Of a stretch of 64,000 nt of DNA, positions 46,263 to 59,200 are shown one piece after another. How positions within the stretch are numbered: position 1 is the first letter of the stretch; every line of letters starts with the position of its first letter. Made by a program: the position numbers and the translations under genes. The DNA comes from Neonectria sp. B-13 (Eukaryota > Ascomycota > Sordariomycetes > Hypocreales > Nectriaceae), in assembly GCA_002682825.1 (NCBI GenBank), contig NOKP01000001.1, forward strand, positions 4,467,296 through 4,531,295. Reading direction: 5' to 3'. The notes beneath the pieces are model-generated. The model searched no databases. It was not told where the DNA came from and saw nothing but the letters and a program-made list of their open reading frames with translations.

Positions 46263-49200
46263 GCGTCTGCATCTGTGAGGATGGATGTCTGTTGGTTGGT
46301 GTGGAAGTGGCCTAAAAAGATGCTGCCCAAGCAAGGTGAGAGGCGCCAACGCGACGGACGGTCTGGCGAAGGGTGCCGGTAGCCGGTCTCGGAAAACATG
46401 TGCGCGCGGGGTAATAGTCTGGCCTGTGATTGGAGGAAGAAGCTGATGGGCAGGGTTACCAGGGTATCTTGGTGCTTGCCCTTCTTGGCGATGGACGGAT
46501 TGAGGTATCGATTCTAGGAGACAGCGGCTTGTTGAGCTCGGCGAAGTAAGGATTGTTGAAGACCGGTGAACAGAGATGATATAGTGGCACAGTCCCCAAC
46601 AGCAATGACAACACTTGATAACTCATGGCCACCTTCTCTTTGCTGGAACTAAAGTCCTCGACCTCCGAAGCAATGTAGCACTCCACAACCACCGAACCAC
46701 CGAACCACCTAGACTAACAACCACCCAAAGACAGAAACAGAAGCATGCGTGGCAACAAAGACACGAGGTGGGTGGGTGTGGGTGGTAGCAGCACGCACAA
46801 GTGTCCTTCAGGGTTGAGGCTAGCCCAGGACAAGGGAAAGGAGAAGGGCAAAGTCACGGAAGGCGCAGAAGAAGCAGCGGAAGAAGCATCAAGCACCAAG
46901 AATGGAGCAGAAAATAGAGCTTGCGGACTGGTTAGCGTAACTTGAAGCTCGAAGCTCAGAGCTTGCCACGGGGAGATAGGTGAGACAACAGGGTGGTGCC
47001 ATTCTCAGTGCAGGAAAGGTGTGGTTGGGTTCCTATTTTTGCTTTACGCTGGCGCTGGCGCTGGCGTTGGTCCTCCCTCTTTGTAGTGTGCCGGGGAACA
47101 AGTGTGCTGGTGCCGATAATGACGGCGCTCGCCTGCTAGCGACGATGATCTTTCATCGTTCTGAGGGGACAATCATGGCATCACTTGATCTCAGATGCGG
47201 CGCACTAGAGCAAAGCGTGTGCAAGTGTGACAAATGCGAAGAAGGGAAGATCGAGGAGGGGGGGAGGGGGGAGGAGGGAGGAGGAGAGAAACTTCCCCAG
47301 AAGGAACCAACCCCAAGACGGGGGAGATATGAAAGACGAAAGACGAGTCTGTCTCTCTACCTTAAACTGCTGCAAGCCGTCTTGCACCTGTTGTTGTGGC
47401 AGCTTTGACAGCTTCGACAGCCAACGGATACAGGGCAAGCACCTGGATGAGTAGATGGCGTTCTGCACCACGACTTATCTGGCAGAGCAGCTGATGAAGC
47501 TGATGAAGAATAGCGCCGCCCGTTCCATCCCAATCCTGCATCTCATCTCATCAATCGCCCCCATGATGATTCTACAACGGCGACCCGGGGGGGGGAGGGG
47601 GCTAGATGGGCGCGCAGAAGCGATCAACATTGTAAAGGGAAAATGGGGGCAACCCTTTTCTTGGTTCAGGAATTCGTATGAATGGCGTAACCTAAGCAGA
47701 AAGGATACTAGAGGGGAAATGATGGTGGTTGTAGGGATGCCTCTGGGGGAGGGCTGGGCAACTGGTTAGTCTACTGGGCTGGGAAGGGGAGGCTCGCTAC
47801 CCCGCAAAAGCAAACATGTGGTGCTGAAGGAGTGGAGCTGGGTGGGTGACGTCGACGCCCACGTCGACGGCGGCTCACAGCGATTGCCAAAGCTCTCAGC
47901 GCCCACGGTTAGTGTCTTTGATGTCCCAGCCAGGGCACCTCCCTCAGCAAGTGTGGTCCCTTCTAGTGGCCACGTCTCTGATTCGCCAGCGCACGAATGA
48001 CCCTTGGCCTCCTTTGCCTCCCTCCGCACTTCGGGGGGGGGCAGCTTCTGAATCTAACCAGCAGCCTAGCACTAACTAGCACTAGCGAGAGGGGTGCGAG
48101 CTTGTGAAGGTGGGTGGGTGGTGCGTGCGTCAGTGCTGCTTGCTTGCTTGCCGCAGCCTCCGCGCACGAGCGAGGGGGGCTTAGTGCCATTAGCGGGCAC
48201 TTCCACGCAGATGCACGGTACGTACCCCGAACATGGTCAAAGCACCGACAGGGCACACACACCTTCCGCCAACGCCGTTGCCACTTCTCTCCTGGATGAT
48301 GCAGATTGCAGCATGCAACATGCAGAATGCGCATTCCACGTCGGCGATAAAGAGGCAAGAAGTTGTAAGATGGGGGTTTGAGGTTGTCCTGCACGCTGAT
48401 GTGGGTGGCATGACCGATGAGGGTGACAAAACGGGTTCAAGTCTCTCGAGGAGAGAGGAAAGAAGTGTCCCACAACCCACGATGTGCCATCGTATGTTCA
48501 CGGTGTGCGGCTAAGTATGGAGCACAAATGCTACGGGACAAGATGTTTGCAAGTGGAAATGATGGGATAGGAATGGAAGGGACGGGGGGGAAACCTTAGC
48601 AACGCATGAAAGTAAGAAGGCATGCCAGAAGATAGTCGTGGCCAGTGATGCCTTATTAGGCAGGCATGTACTAGAAGAGTCGATCAGTTCTACCTCTGGT
48701 ACGGCCTTCCTTGCTACTGTCCTGCTTGCCTCGCTCCGTCTTCCCATCAGTCTCGCTAGGGGGGTTACATCAGAAGAGAGAAGAGAGACCTAGTCCATGT
48801 ATTCAGACCTATAGCATACTAGTTTTCAACATGGAACGAGAAGAAAGTCGCGGGGAGAGAAAGGCAGCGAGAGAGTGAGAGCACGAGCCTCCCTACTTAC
48901 TAGTAGTAAGTAAGAGCGAGGCCAAGGTACATCGCCATCGCCAATGGGCATGCTTGCTCCTGCCTTATCGTGCACTTCCTTTTCTGCTTCGTTGCCTCTT
49001 TTGATGCGATTGCGACTACGGGCGGCTGTGACTGTACCTGCCTTCCGAACAATTTCCCCCTTGATTCTCCCGTCATCACCACAGTCATACTCCTTCCTCG
49101 CTTCATCCAATCGTCCCGCTCCGTTAACCTACTTACGGGCAGTGTAGACTACTGTACTTCGTACCACCATTCCATCCTCACACACCTCTTGTATGCCGAT

Positions 49201-50565
49201 TTGCATCCCAACCTTCTTCTTCCATCCCTCGCTCTCTGCTACTTCACCTCGCAACACAAACGAAACCCGAGTCAAAGCGCTACAACCCGCAATCAGCCCA
49301 TCGAGAGACATACTCAAAACGGGTTTGCCGCCAGCAGGCAAAGCGACGGCGTCGCAAACCAACTTGCAGGGCGCTCTCTCGACCCATTATCAGCCTCTCC
49401 CGCCGCAGATCAAACGGACTCGACAGACTCGATCAGCTCAGCGGACCTGACGGCTTCGACGAAGCAACAAAGCCATCAAGCCGTCCGCTAATCAGAGCCA
49501 GCGCCCAAGCACAAAGCACAAAGCCAAGCGGCGTTCGGGGTGGTGTTTATCAACCCTGAACCCTGGGGTAACCCTGAAGCGACCCTCCCTACATCACCTA
49601 CCGTGCACCTACCGAACTGTGTTGACACCGCCCGCCACTCAGTGAACCAGCCAGCACCAGCAACGAACGAACCCTGGCCTGACGCAACCACCCGATCGCG
49701 GCGCGGCGTTCCACCCACGACGTCACCTCGACCCCCCGCCAATCGTCCCCATCTTTGCCCCATTCCTCGTGCTAGAGGTACCTGGGCTTGCTGGGTTCCT
49801 TGGCCGCTCTCCGCTATTATCCAGTATCCACACAACCACACAACCGAGCAACCCACGTCTCCCACGCTACCACTGCCGCTGCCGTGCTCCGCCTGCACCG
49901 CAAGCCCCAGCGCCAGCACCTCATCGTTCGGGCCTAAACCCCCGTCCCGCGAGACCCAAGTCGACGCCGCGACATAGTACGGATTTAGGCCCCTCTTAGG
50001 CTCTCGCTCTGGCCCTCGCTCGAGCCCTCGACCTCGCTCTTTTCCCCGCCATCGCTGTCGCTCAAGCCAAAGGAGGCTCTGACTCTTGTCTTCCAAGTTC
50101 CGCTGTCCGTCTCGCTTCGCCCCAATTCCTCTGTCATCTACGAAGTATCCCTTCCCCAAAGCGGTAACGGCGATCTCTCATCACTGGCCAACTGGTCTGC
50201 TCCCCTTTTTTAAGTTGATCGGCGTCCTTCACATTCTCCATCGTCGTCTCTCTTCTCTTTATCAATCCCCTCCCTCCCCCATCCATCACACAATCACTCA
50301 ACCTTCCTTTCTCTCCTCTTCTCCCCTTGTCCTCTTCTTGATATACCTTACTCTTGTCGATTATTCAACTCTTTCCACTGTTAACCCCGTTATTCGTCGG
50401 CCCACCATCTCCCTACACTGCTACCCTTCAAAACCCGCGTGCTACGTTGGAACTGCGCCTGTCGAACCACCCTCGCACCACTGCGCTCATCGTCTCGCCA
50501 TCCTACACCGCACCTACATACTATATCTGCCGGTACTGCCCACGGCAGTTCATCTTTCAGTCACA

Positions 50566-51480
50566 ATGTCTACAGACAGCGCACCAAACAATAACGCCAA
50601 CAACAATAACCCCGCCGACATGTACACACGCAACCGCCGCGGTTCCATTTCCCAAGCTGCCCTGACAAACCTCTTCCAGAGGGGCAACTCGGTCCCGAAC
50701 GGCTCGGGCTTTCCCGCCCAGGCCACAGGCCCCATTGATGTCAACCGCCGACGCCTCTCCGTCACCACCCTGGGTCTCTCGGGCACTTCTCCCAGCAGTG
50801 CTCAACCCTTCAACATCCGTCGGGGCAGCATGTCTACCAACTCCAACAACTCCGACTCCATTGACGAGAGCGCCATTGAGGAGGACGACATGTTCTCAAG
50901 CGCCGCTAGAACCGCGCCCAGCACGCCTTTTGTCCGGCGAATGAGCTTCGGCGCCCCCGCCATGCGGCCTGTTCGCCCCGGCGGCAGCCCCGGAAATGGT
51001 AATAACCCTACCTCTCCTTCATCCTCGCAGTCTCGTCGTTCGGCGCAGAGTGGAAAGAAATCGTCGCGTGGAGGCCCGCCGTCGCAGCGGCCCAGCATTT
51101 CGGCCGCTTTGGCTACTGGACGTCGCGCCAGCACAATCCTCCCTGCTTCTTCTCTTCCACAGGCAAGCAACGTTAAAAGTCCAAGAGCCCCTTCTGACAA
51201 TTATCCTTCTCGCCCAGACCAGCAGGGTTTCAACTGGTCCGAGCAGCTTAGGTCTCGCGCTGAGAGCTCCGTCACCAGCGCTCGTCCCTCCTTCTCCTTC
51301 GCGTCCGGGTCTCCTCCTCGCGCAAATTCCTTCCACGACCGCGCCAAGTCCGTCTCCGAAATGCCCCAGCCTCCAGTGCAGGCTGCGGTCGTCAAGCCCA
51401 GGCCAGAGCCCAGGCAGGAGCGCCCAAAGCCAGATGCCTTCCAGGAGAGAATTCTCAAGGGAGACTTCTACATGGACTGA
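50566..51480 (+). CDS. Conserved fungal Ser-rich protein with repeated RRxS sites, function unknown
   Basis: Single exon of 304 residues, predicted to be largely disordered, with no domain or membrane segment. Its most obvious trait is a series of basophilic kinase sites: RRGSIS, RRLSV, RRGSM, RRMSF and RRAST, plus RANS and RAKS near the end. RRxS is the consensus for cAMP-dependent protein kinase. The C-terminal blocks GFNWSEQLRSRAESSV and DAFQERILKGDFYMD look strongly conserved in my memory of other ascomycete proteins, which argues this is a real, constrained protein. The ATG at 50566 is the only sensible start; the frame continues upstream through a pyrimidine-rich leader. A PKA-regulated scaffold or adaptor is a guess. 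Confidence 0.8.
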   Translation: MSTDSAPNNNANNNNPADMYTRNRRGSISQAALTNLFQRGNSVPNGSGFPAQATGPIDVNRRRLSVTTLGLSGTSPSSAQPFNIRRGSMSTNSNNSDSIDESAIEEDDMFSSAARTAPSTPFVRRMSFGAPAMRPVRPGGSPGNGNNPTSPSSSQSRRSAQSGKKSSRGGPPSQRPSISAALATGRRASTILPASSLPQASNVKSPRAPSDNYPSRPDQQGFNWSEQLRSRAESSVTSARPSFSFASGSPPRANSFHDRAKSVSEMPQPPVQAAVVKPRPEPRQERPKPDAFQERILKGDFYMD

Positions 51481-52741
51481 GTCACTGGGTCATGAATAGC
51501 ATTGAGCAACTCACACAATCATGATAATAACGACTACAACTACAACGACGACCCAACGACAACCCCGCCATCTCTGGCCGACAACTATAATATCCACATT
51601 CACACCTTTTGTTGTTGGACTATGCTGTACACTCTTGTTTCGCGTCCGAGCTTTCCCACTTCAAATTATCAGTGTCAAGCAGATCTCTCGTTAAACACCT
51701 AGCTTCTTCACTTGCATTTGGGTTTTCTACTTCAGTCAAGGCTTAAGAGCGACATGTTCTGAGGGACATGACAAAATCAGAAATCAGATAAGGGGGGCCT
51801 TCGGATTATGAGGCAGGCGCAAGGGATCTGAGCTTGGGTGGATGAATTTCACAGAACATTGAGGTTGGCTTATCCCGGGCACGATGAATGATTCGTCTAC
51901 ACGATAGTGCCGTCTGAGGAGTTTTAGCGAGCATGGGGAGTTCTTTGGGTTATTTTGGTCTGGACAAGTTGGCGCACATGGCCTTATGTACATGTATCTG
52001 TCGGAACATGTGTAGGAGTATTGAGCTATCGGTGGAGGTGTGGCCTGGAATTAGGCAGCCTGTCGCCCGAGAGAGGATGGAACTGGCGCTGGCATCGCCT
52101 TGGGGCCCCGGTGGGCGAAGCATGGAATTAGGCGCATACGGGAGCAGCGAGAGAACAAAATGTGCTTTAGACCCAAACTAGAATGAATGGTCTCTTGCTA
52201 TCTATCCCGATTCGCATCCTTGTCCCAGTGATGAGGCGCCTATATAAGCTCAGTATGGCCGTAAAAGAAAGCATCACAAACAGGATAATCTAGTAACTCT
52301 AAAACAGTATGGTATCATATACGACTGCCCAGAAATATGCGTACAGCTCTGTTGGATTTAGCATGCCGATCCCCTTTGATCAATTGAGTTTCAGCCAAGG
52401 AAATGGTCACATTCCATTCTCCCAAAACTACCACCTCTCGCACGTGTATGTCATGATGGCCCTCGAGCCACTGCTCCAAAAGCCCAAACAGCGAATTTTA
52501 TCCAAGCACGTTCACCGCGACCCTCCACGTGCTTGTCCAAACCGCCGCGCTAGGTCGGATCACAGGGGCAGGGATATGGAAGGGTCGCGCCGCGGGAGGA
52601 ATGGCGCTGTGGTGCCGCCTACGTAGTGGATTTGGTGAGGGAGGTTCGTTTCTCCGGTGTGGTGAGGAAGTGGGTATAAATTTACAGCGAAGTGTCAAGT
52701 AAGTGGAAGACGAAGACGAAGGTGGGAGGTGAGTTTGTCGT
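51481..52741. other. Convergent intergenic region
   Basis: 3' flanks of the RRxS-rich protein and of the transcription factor. No gene recognised. Confidence 0.5.
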
Positions 52742-55469
52742 CTAGTAAAAATCGAATACGTTGCCCGAGCCGGGAAGATTTTGGAACATGTCACTGAACC
52801 AGGGCTCGTCGAGGAGCATGCGCACGCCGTCGTCGTACATGTACTGAGACCCTGCGCCGAGGCCCATGCCCTCGAGGTCGAAGCCGGTGTTGAGGCCGTA
52901 GTCGAGATTGGATGGGTAGCCGCCGGGGAGGACGGAAGGGATGCCCGGGGCCATGGCGGCGGCGAGGTCGGCCGTGGGAGTATTCATGGTGGAAGGCACA
53001 GGCATACTTGAGGAAGTGCTGGGTGGCGTCGCGTTGTTCGGGTTGTGGAAGAAGGGCTGCGGAGGCTGTCGGATGCCCGGCGTCCAACGGGAAAAGGACG
53101 TCAGGTGGCCCACCGCCGGGCTGTCGGCGGTCCCGGAGCCGGCGCCGGCACCAGTGCCCGTGGCCACCTCGGAAAGAAGCTGGAGGGGAGTATTGGCCGT
53201 GTGTGTATTCGTATGTTCGCCACCATTTCCAGGACGCATGGGTTGCTGCGCCGACGAGTGCGTGGCGGCCGGTGTGGGGGGCATGGACGGCGGTGCGTCC
53301 TTGGCATCTCCCTTGGCCTGCTTGTAGAACCAGCTGCGCAGCATGACGAGGACGACCAGGAACTTGGCGGCCGGGCGGGAGCGGTCGTCGGCGGCGGTGG
53401 CGCGGAACTTGTCCAGCAGGGCGTCGAGGTGTTGGCCGACACGCATGTCGTCCTTGTTGATGACGGACCCGAGCTCCGAGCCCGGCGCCGACGCGGAGAA
53501 GTAGAGCTTGATGAGCATGACGAGGGCGTAGGCGACGCGTACGAAGTTGAAGACGGGCAGGCAGCGTACGGTGGGGATTTCCATGCCCAAAAAGGTCGTC
53601 AGGAGGCCATCGATAGCCCCCAGGCATGCGGATAGGGCGCTGATGTGACTCGCCGACAACTGCTCGGTGGCGATGAGACCGTCGCGCAGGCCTTCAGTCA
53701 TATAAGGAGGCCGCAGGTTATCTGATGGCGCAGAGTGGAGGGCCATCTCGTGCATGTACAGGTTGACTACGTGAAAGCTCATCCTGAGGGTTGCTGTGTG
53801 GTGGGCGCGCCATCTTGTTAGCCGCTGGACTTGGTATTGGGATGATGGTAGAAAATCTTGACTTACGCTGCATCAGATCCGCCGGAATGGAGGCCCTGTA
53901 CTTTTCCAGGTCGCGCTCCAGTCCCCTGAGGGCGTATTGCGTCCTCGCATCGCTAATATTGACCGAGACGCTGGGGTCGTCGAGCGCAAACTGGATGCCC
54001 ACCTCCTCGGCCAGACTATGCGTCCATACAAGATGACAGAAGTAGGCGTCTGTGGGTGCCGCATCAGGTGACGTCTCGAGGATCTTGACGCACTCGGCCA
54101 TGAATGGGCTCCAGCGGATGAGGTTCGGTCGGTGCAGGGCCATGGAGGTATTTGCAGCCAAGAAGTAGCACGTCAACCACGTCCGGCGGCTCTCTATGCT
54201 CGTCGAGTCCGGCGGCACGGCGCGACGGCTTGGGTTGACTCTCCAGCTTTCCATCAGTAACTTGCCGCGCCTCTGAGGCAACTTCTGCCCCAGGCCAATG
54301 TCAATGGCCATGACGGCAGCAATATGCACAAGCTGGTAGAACTTGAGCTCCTCGAAGTGCTCAGGCGGCCAGTACCAAATCACAGCCACTTGCAGCGCCT
54401 GTACCAATTCGATACTTTTGTCGCCCGTCAGCATCACCTTGTCGGCGAATACGTGCATCAGCTCCTTCTGCAGCACCTTCTGCAGCACAGGCGACTCGGA
54501 CGTAGCAACGGCCATGATGGCCAAGAACAGTGTCGGCTTCGTCTTGCGCAGCTCCGCGACGGTAAACCCAGGCGGGAAAACGACGGCCGGCAGGTGCACG
54601 ACCATGTTGTAGTTGTATCGCGAGAACAGTTCTGCCGCTCTCTCCATGTCCATGACACCACGATCGACGATATCGCCCTTGTATATACTCGTAAAGAAGG
54701 ACGATGAATACGTCGTCCCCCCAGCGGCCTCTTCGGTACGTTGTCGGTCGCCTTCTTCATGTCCCTCAAATTTCCTCTTCTGCCCTGCCGCTGCTGTCGC
54801 TATTGATGAACCAGGATGACCCAGCTGCTGTCGATCTTGGTTTCCAGATTGTTCCGTCGCCGTCACAGATGTAAGAGGACTCTGCGTTGATGCCGATGGA
54901 CCCCAACTCGAACTGGCGGTATTCCTCCAATTCATACTCAAGGTCGACGGCGTTTCCGGCGGCGGCCGATGTGGGACAGCAGGAGAACCCGTAAGCGCAT
55001 GTCCCCCAGAGGCTCTCGACTGCAAGCTCGCCGTCAAAGCATCGATCTTCTTCTCGAGTTCCGCAACCCTGCTGTCCGTCTTCTTCTGGCGCTTGCGCGT
55101 GGGCATCGTCACGACGCAGTTCCTCCCGGCCTTGCGGCACCGCTTACACGGCCCCTCGTCATTGGGGTCTGGCTCGCATCGCACCTTGAGCCCGCGACAG
55201 GCCTCGCAGGCACGGGGCCGCTTCGGGTCGGCGCCGTCCGCGTCCGGGTCGTGATGTTGCGAGGTGCCAAGGCCGGCTTCCGGCGCATCGGATGTCTCGG
55301 CGCCGTCGCCGTCGCCATCGTCGTCGTCGTGGGAGTGCGCCAAGAGCCCGCCGATTGTCTCCGTCAGCTGGCTCGAGGGCGACGGGTTTTGAGATTGAAC
55401 AGCAGCAGCGGCATTGGGCGTCAATGATCGGTCGCCGCTGCCTGCAGCAAGTTGAGGATCCAGCTCCAT
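52742..55469 (-). CDS. Zn(II)2Cys6 transcription factor
   Basis: Two exons (55469-53867, 53793-52742; 73-nt intron) encode 884 residues. After a Ser/Ala/Asp-rich start comes a complete binuclear zinc cluster, RACEACRGLKVRCEPDPN then EGPCKRCRKAGRNC (first Cys 88), a basic linker PTRKRQKK and a coiled-coil dimerisation helix DSRVAELEKKIDALTASL. The middle homology region (IDIGLGQKLP, RRTWLTCYFLAANTSMALHRP, then LRMSFHVVNLYMHEMAL across the splice) is typical of fungal regulators. The C-terminus is Pro/Ser/Gly-rich and ends in an acidic, aromatic stretch likely to activate. The cluster sequence reminds me of War1-type weak-acid regulators, but the target is unknown. Start is uncertain: the frame also holds an in-frame ATG at 55673, which would add 68 residues rich in Arg and Pro. 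Confidence 0.88.
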
Positions 55470-56227
55470 CGGGGTTGGTGAGTCGGGCGGCCGGTGGTAT
55501 CTGGAGCTAGGAAGGGCTGGGATGTAGAGGGCGGCAACATTTGGCGCCGAGGGTCCGATGATGACGCCCCAAATGCGTTGGGGGAGCCGATGACTAAGCT
55601 TGCGTCGGGACCACATCACCCGATTTCTCCGTCCTCTTCTCCCCAAGCCGCCTATCGTTCTTGCTTGTGTCATTTATTAATGATAGATAGAATCATGGAA
55701 TGGAGACAAGACTCGAGTCTGATTGCAATATGTACCAAGTATCTCATTTCCCAGTCGGCGGTCCCATTAATCCAAATTCTTATCCAAAGCTACTGCTGCG
55801 TCTAGTTCGATATAAGACCCATTTCTCATCCATCTCATCCCGCATGTGACGGGCAATGCGCGAACTACCCATAACGCCGTGCTAAACCAGGGCAATATGT
55901 TGCAGTTGACCAACCATACATAAGCCTCCAGGTCGCTCTCGGACTCATCAAAAACTCCTGTGCATCTTAATCATATTGTTTGTACATTCGCAGCCTCCGG
56001 TGTCTCCTTGGCCACATTCGGCATGCATCTTTTGATCCCAGAACATTCTTGAAATCAAAGCCTCCCCAGAAATCATTGGCACCTCCTCTCTGGCTCCAAC
56101 GAGCGAGCCGCGCGGTGCCTGCATTAAATTAAATAAGAAAACGCTGTAAAATGGTATCATCGCAGTTGAAACGAGTGGGTATGTTGTGAACGACAGAAAA
56201 ATCAACGACCGGTCCTTTCATGTACAA
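55470..56227. other. Intergenic between the transcription factor and the RhoGAP
   Basis: Promoter of the transcription factor and 3' flank of the RhoGAP; nothing else recognised. Confidence 0.5.
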
Positions 56228-59200
56228 TTAAAATCGAGTTTCCTCCCGGAGGCGGCTCTTCGATCCTTGGTGCTGTGGCCCCACGAGACCACCCATAAAG
56301 ATTGCGCTTTCACGACGGCGGTTTGGGTTGAATGACGGGTCATGCCCTGCTCCGCCATTTCCAGTCTCTTCGTGGGACGACTGGTAATGCGGTCGGTCGT
56401 ACCCAGGGCCCTGTCGAGCCGAAGGATGGAGATTGTGAACCTCATGGCTGGTGTGTGAAGCGTATCCGACATCGTAAGCAGCTCTGGCATTGGCATTTTG
56501 GCCTGCATTCGCTTGCCCACCGTACGATGGCTCATATCCCTGTCGACCTCCTGTGGTGGGTGATGCTCGAGGGGCATTGGGGTTACCCAAGAGTGGAGGT
56601 GTTGGGGTTTGCCGCGGGTCCTTGCGCAAATGGTTATGGGGAGAGGCACTTCCAGACGTAGATGGACGAGCCGGAAGGTCGAATCGCTGTGGCGCATCCG
56701 CGAATCGGGCATGCAAGTCAGGTTCGGAGACTGGCGACGGCAGCTCGTACACTTCTGGGTCGATGCCGAAGATGCCTTCATAGTTCTGCAGGAACATGGC
56801 AAACACGGGCGCAGGGATGTTGAGGGTCGGTGAGAAGACAATACCAACGTTGCGAACCGTCATCTTATTGACGTCCGCATTGTTGATGATCTTGATGAGG
56901 AACCCGATCAAATATTTGAGAAGAGTCCCGTTGGCCTGAGGAAGTCTCTGGACGAGCTCATTGAGGGCGGCAATCTTCTCTGGATGGTCGGTGATCTCCG
57001 TTGTCGCCAGAAATTCCAGATGGAGGTCTCGAGTCAGGATTGTGGTCGGCAGCTCTCGAAGGTAGAGCTTCAAGAGACCTGCGATTGCGTGGATGTCGTG
57101 GAAGACCGGGTCGGTGACCAAGTTGATGTCACCGTCTGTGTTGAACCTCTCACGAAGCTGCTTGATAACAAGGTTGGAGCCACTGAGTCGGAAGATTCCC
57201 TCCTCCAACGCGGCGTCCTTCGCGTCAAGGTACTGGATACATCGGTACATGACTGCGGGGAGAGGCACGTTGACGTCCGCGGGTGAGCAGAATCGCACTG
57301 CTTCGGCCAACGGCACTCCAAAGACCTGCCGGACGGGTCCTTGGTAGCCGTTCTTGGGCGGCGTCGCATTCGAACCAGTCTCACTGCCACCGAACAGCGA
57401 GTCCTGCCCGTCCGAGGACGAACGAGTTTTGGGTCCAAATCCGAAGAAGCTTCGCTTCCTCTGCTTCTTCTCCTCGTTTGATGGAATCGAGAGGCCCATC
57501 TTGTTCCCCCAAGAAGTGGAGTCGGAAATGACCTGGGGATCCTTGGGGCCCGAGATGAGTTTGCTAGCCTGTGCTGAGAGGCCCTCGAATCCATGACCCT
57601 GGTTGTCAGGTAGCCCGCCAGCTGTCCTGGGTCGTGCAGGGGCTAGCTGCGGCGCATTTCCGGCCTGCGTTGCGTCGTATCTCACGCCGATGAGGGTATC
57701 TGAATCCGACTGCTGATGGTTGGGCTTGTGGGCAACCCTCTTGGCCTTCCCGCCGCTTGGTCGGTCATGCGTACCCGAGGTTTGACGGTCATGACCAGGG
57801 ACATGGCCAGTGGTATGGCCATTGGCATGGCTGGTACCATGGCCAGTGGCATGGCTAGTACCATGGCTAGTACCATGGCCAGTACCAGGCCGCGTACTTG
57901 GCGTGTCGGTGTCATCTGGATCGCGATAATCAATCCACTGCAAAAGGGCTTGGACCCAACGGTCCCGCTCTGTATCGCTCTCGGCACATAGGACATGCTT
58001 CACGTGGCTAGTCGAGTCCTTCTTCTTAGGCTCCAGGACAAGGAATGCATGGCGATACTGGTTGTCCAACTCCTCGCCGCTTGCCGCGCGAGTGGGAGAC
58101 TGATTGTCGTTGTTCTGGGACTGCTTGCCAATCTGGGCATTCTGGAGCTTGATCGTCCCGAGGTGGGCACCTCCGGGAGTCTCGTAGTACTTCAAGTGAG
58201 GACCATCCAGGACAAAGAATCTCGCCTTCCAGCCTCCGAAGTTCTTGCCCTTCTTCGTCAGGTATCCACTGCGCAGAGTTCGGCCATCAGGGCCGGTTCG
58301 GTTACCACTGATCTCGGAGCTCGAGTCTCCCAATGAGCCAGCATCGTCAGAATTTGGCGGTAGGACGTTCGAAGACAGATACTTGCAGACTTCAAGCGCC
58401 GTGTTCGTGTCGAATGGGGTGTTGAGCATATCATCCATGTAGCTCTCCAGAATCACCCTCCGAGCGTCCAACTTTGCTGGTGCATGCCCGTTGAACAATG
58501 ATCGGTCTGGGGGCCTAGCTGTGAATGAAGTGAATTGCTTCAGCCGTTGGTCTAGTTTTGCAACTGAGGCTGACTCCTTCTCAACGCGCCACAGCTCGCC
58601 ACCATCGGCACGAGAAATCACAGCAAGAGTAAATACGGGATCTTCCTCAAGCTGGGTAAGTGACATCATGCTTGCTCTTGACGGCTTCATGCGTGAGGAG
58701 GCAACCTTTACCTCAATGGAAGGCAGCGCGTTGGGCGGGAGCAAAAGGTCGGGATACTCGTCCGTCACAAGACCCTTGTAGACCCGGGTGCGCTCAGTCG
58801 GGCTAGCTCTACTTGCTGTATTCTCGACAATTCCCAGCGCAGGCATCATTGGTGGTGAAGAAGGAGGCTCGACAACGGTTACTGCTGCCGGAGTTGCCAG
58901 GGGAGTGTTCGGTGGTAGAGGAATGGGCTGGCGAGGAGGACGAGGGGACAGAGGAGCCATGGGAAACTGGCCTCCCTTCCTCGGTGATAGCGGAGGCGAA
59001 TTCAGCGGTGCCTTCATGTTGAAAGGATGAGGGCTTGCAGGTAGCCCAGGGCTCATCAACGGCGCCGAGATTTCCCTGGTCTTCTGGACACTGAGCATGC
59101 CTGCCAGCGATGCGGTGCCGATTTCCGGTCTCATTGGTGGAGGTATCGTCTCAAGCCCGGCGTCATCCCGTGGAGACGCAGGTTGGCTAGATTTGCTCTT

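Larger units (their letters stand above)
45134..50565. other. Gene-free stretch of 5.4 kb with many simple repeats
   Basis: The longest stretch without a supported gene. It contains a purine-rich minisatellite (45186-45237), a GTCT repeat (46025-46059), a GA then GT repeat (46201-46262), purine blocks (47254-47290), and finally a long CT- and AC-rich leader (about 49000-50560) for the RRxS-rich protein gene. Frames of up to about 220 codons occur but are low-complexity, mirrored on the other strand and without domains. Long non-coding or untranslated transcript is possible; I cannot show it. Confidence 0.5.

Noticed and set aside
49488..50159. 223-codon minus-strand frame upstream of the RRxS-rich protein
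   Set aside because: Gly/Arg-rich, no domain, overlapped by plus-strand frames in a CT-rich leader.
52791..53635. Long frames overlapping the second exon of the transcription factor on both strands
   Set aside because: Arg/Pro/Gly-rich shadow translations of GC-rich coding sequence; the Zn2Cys6 protein explains the region.
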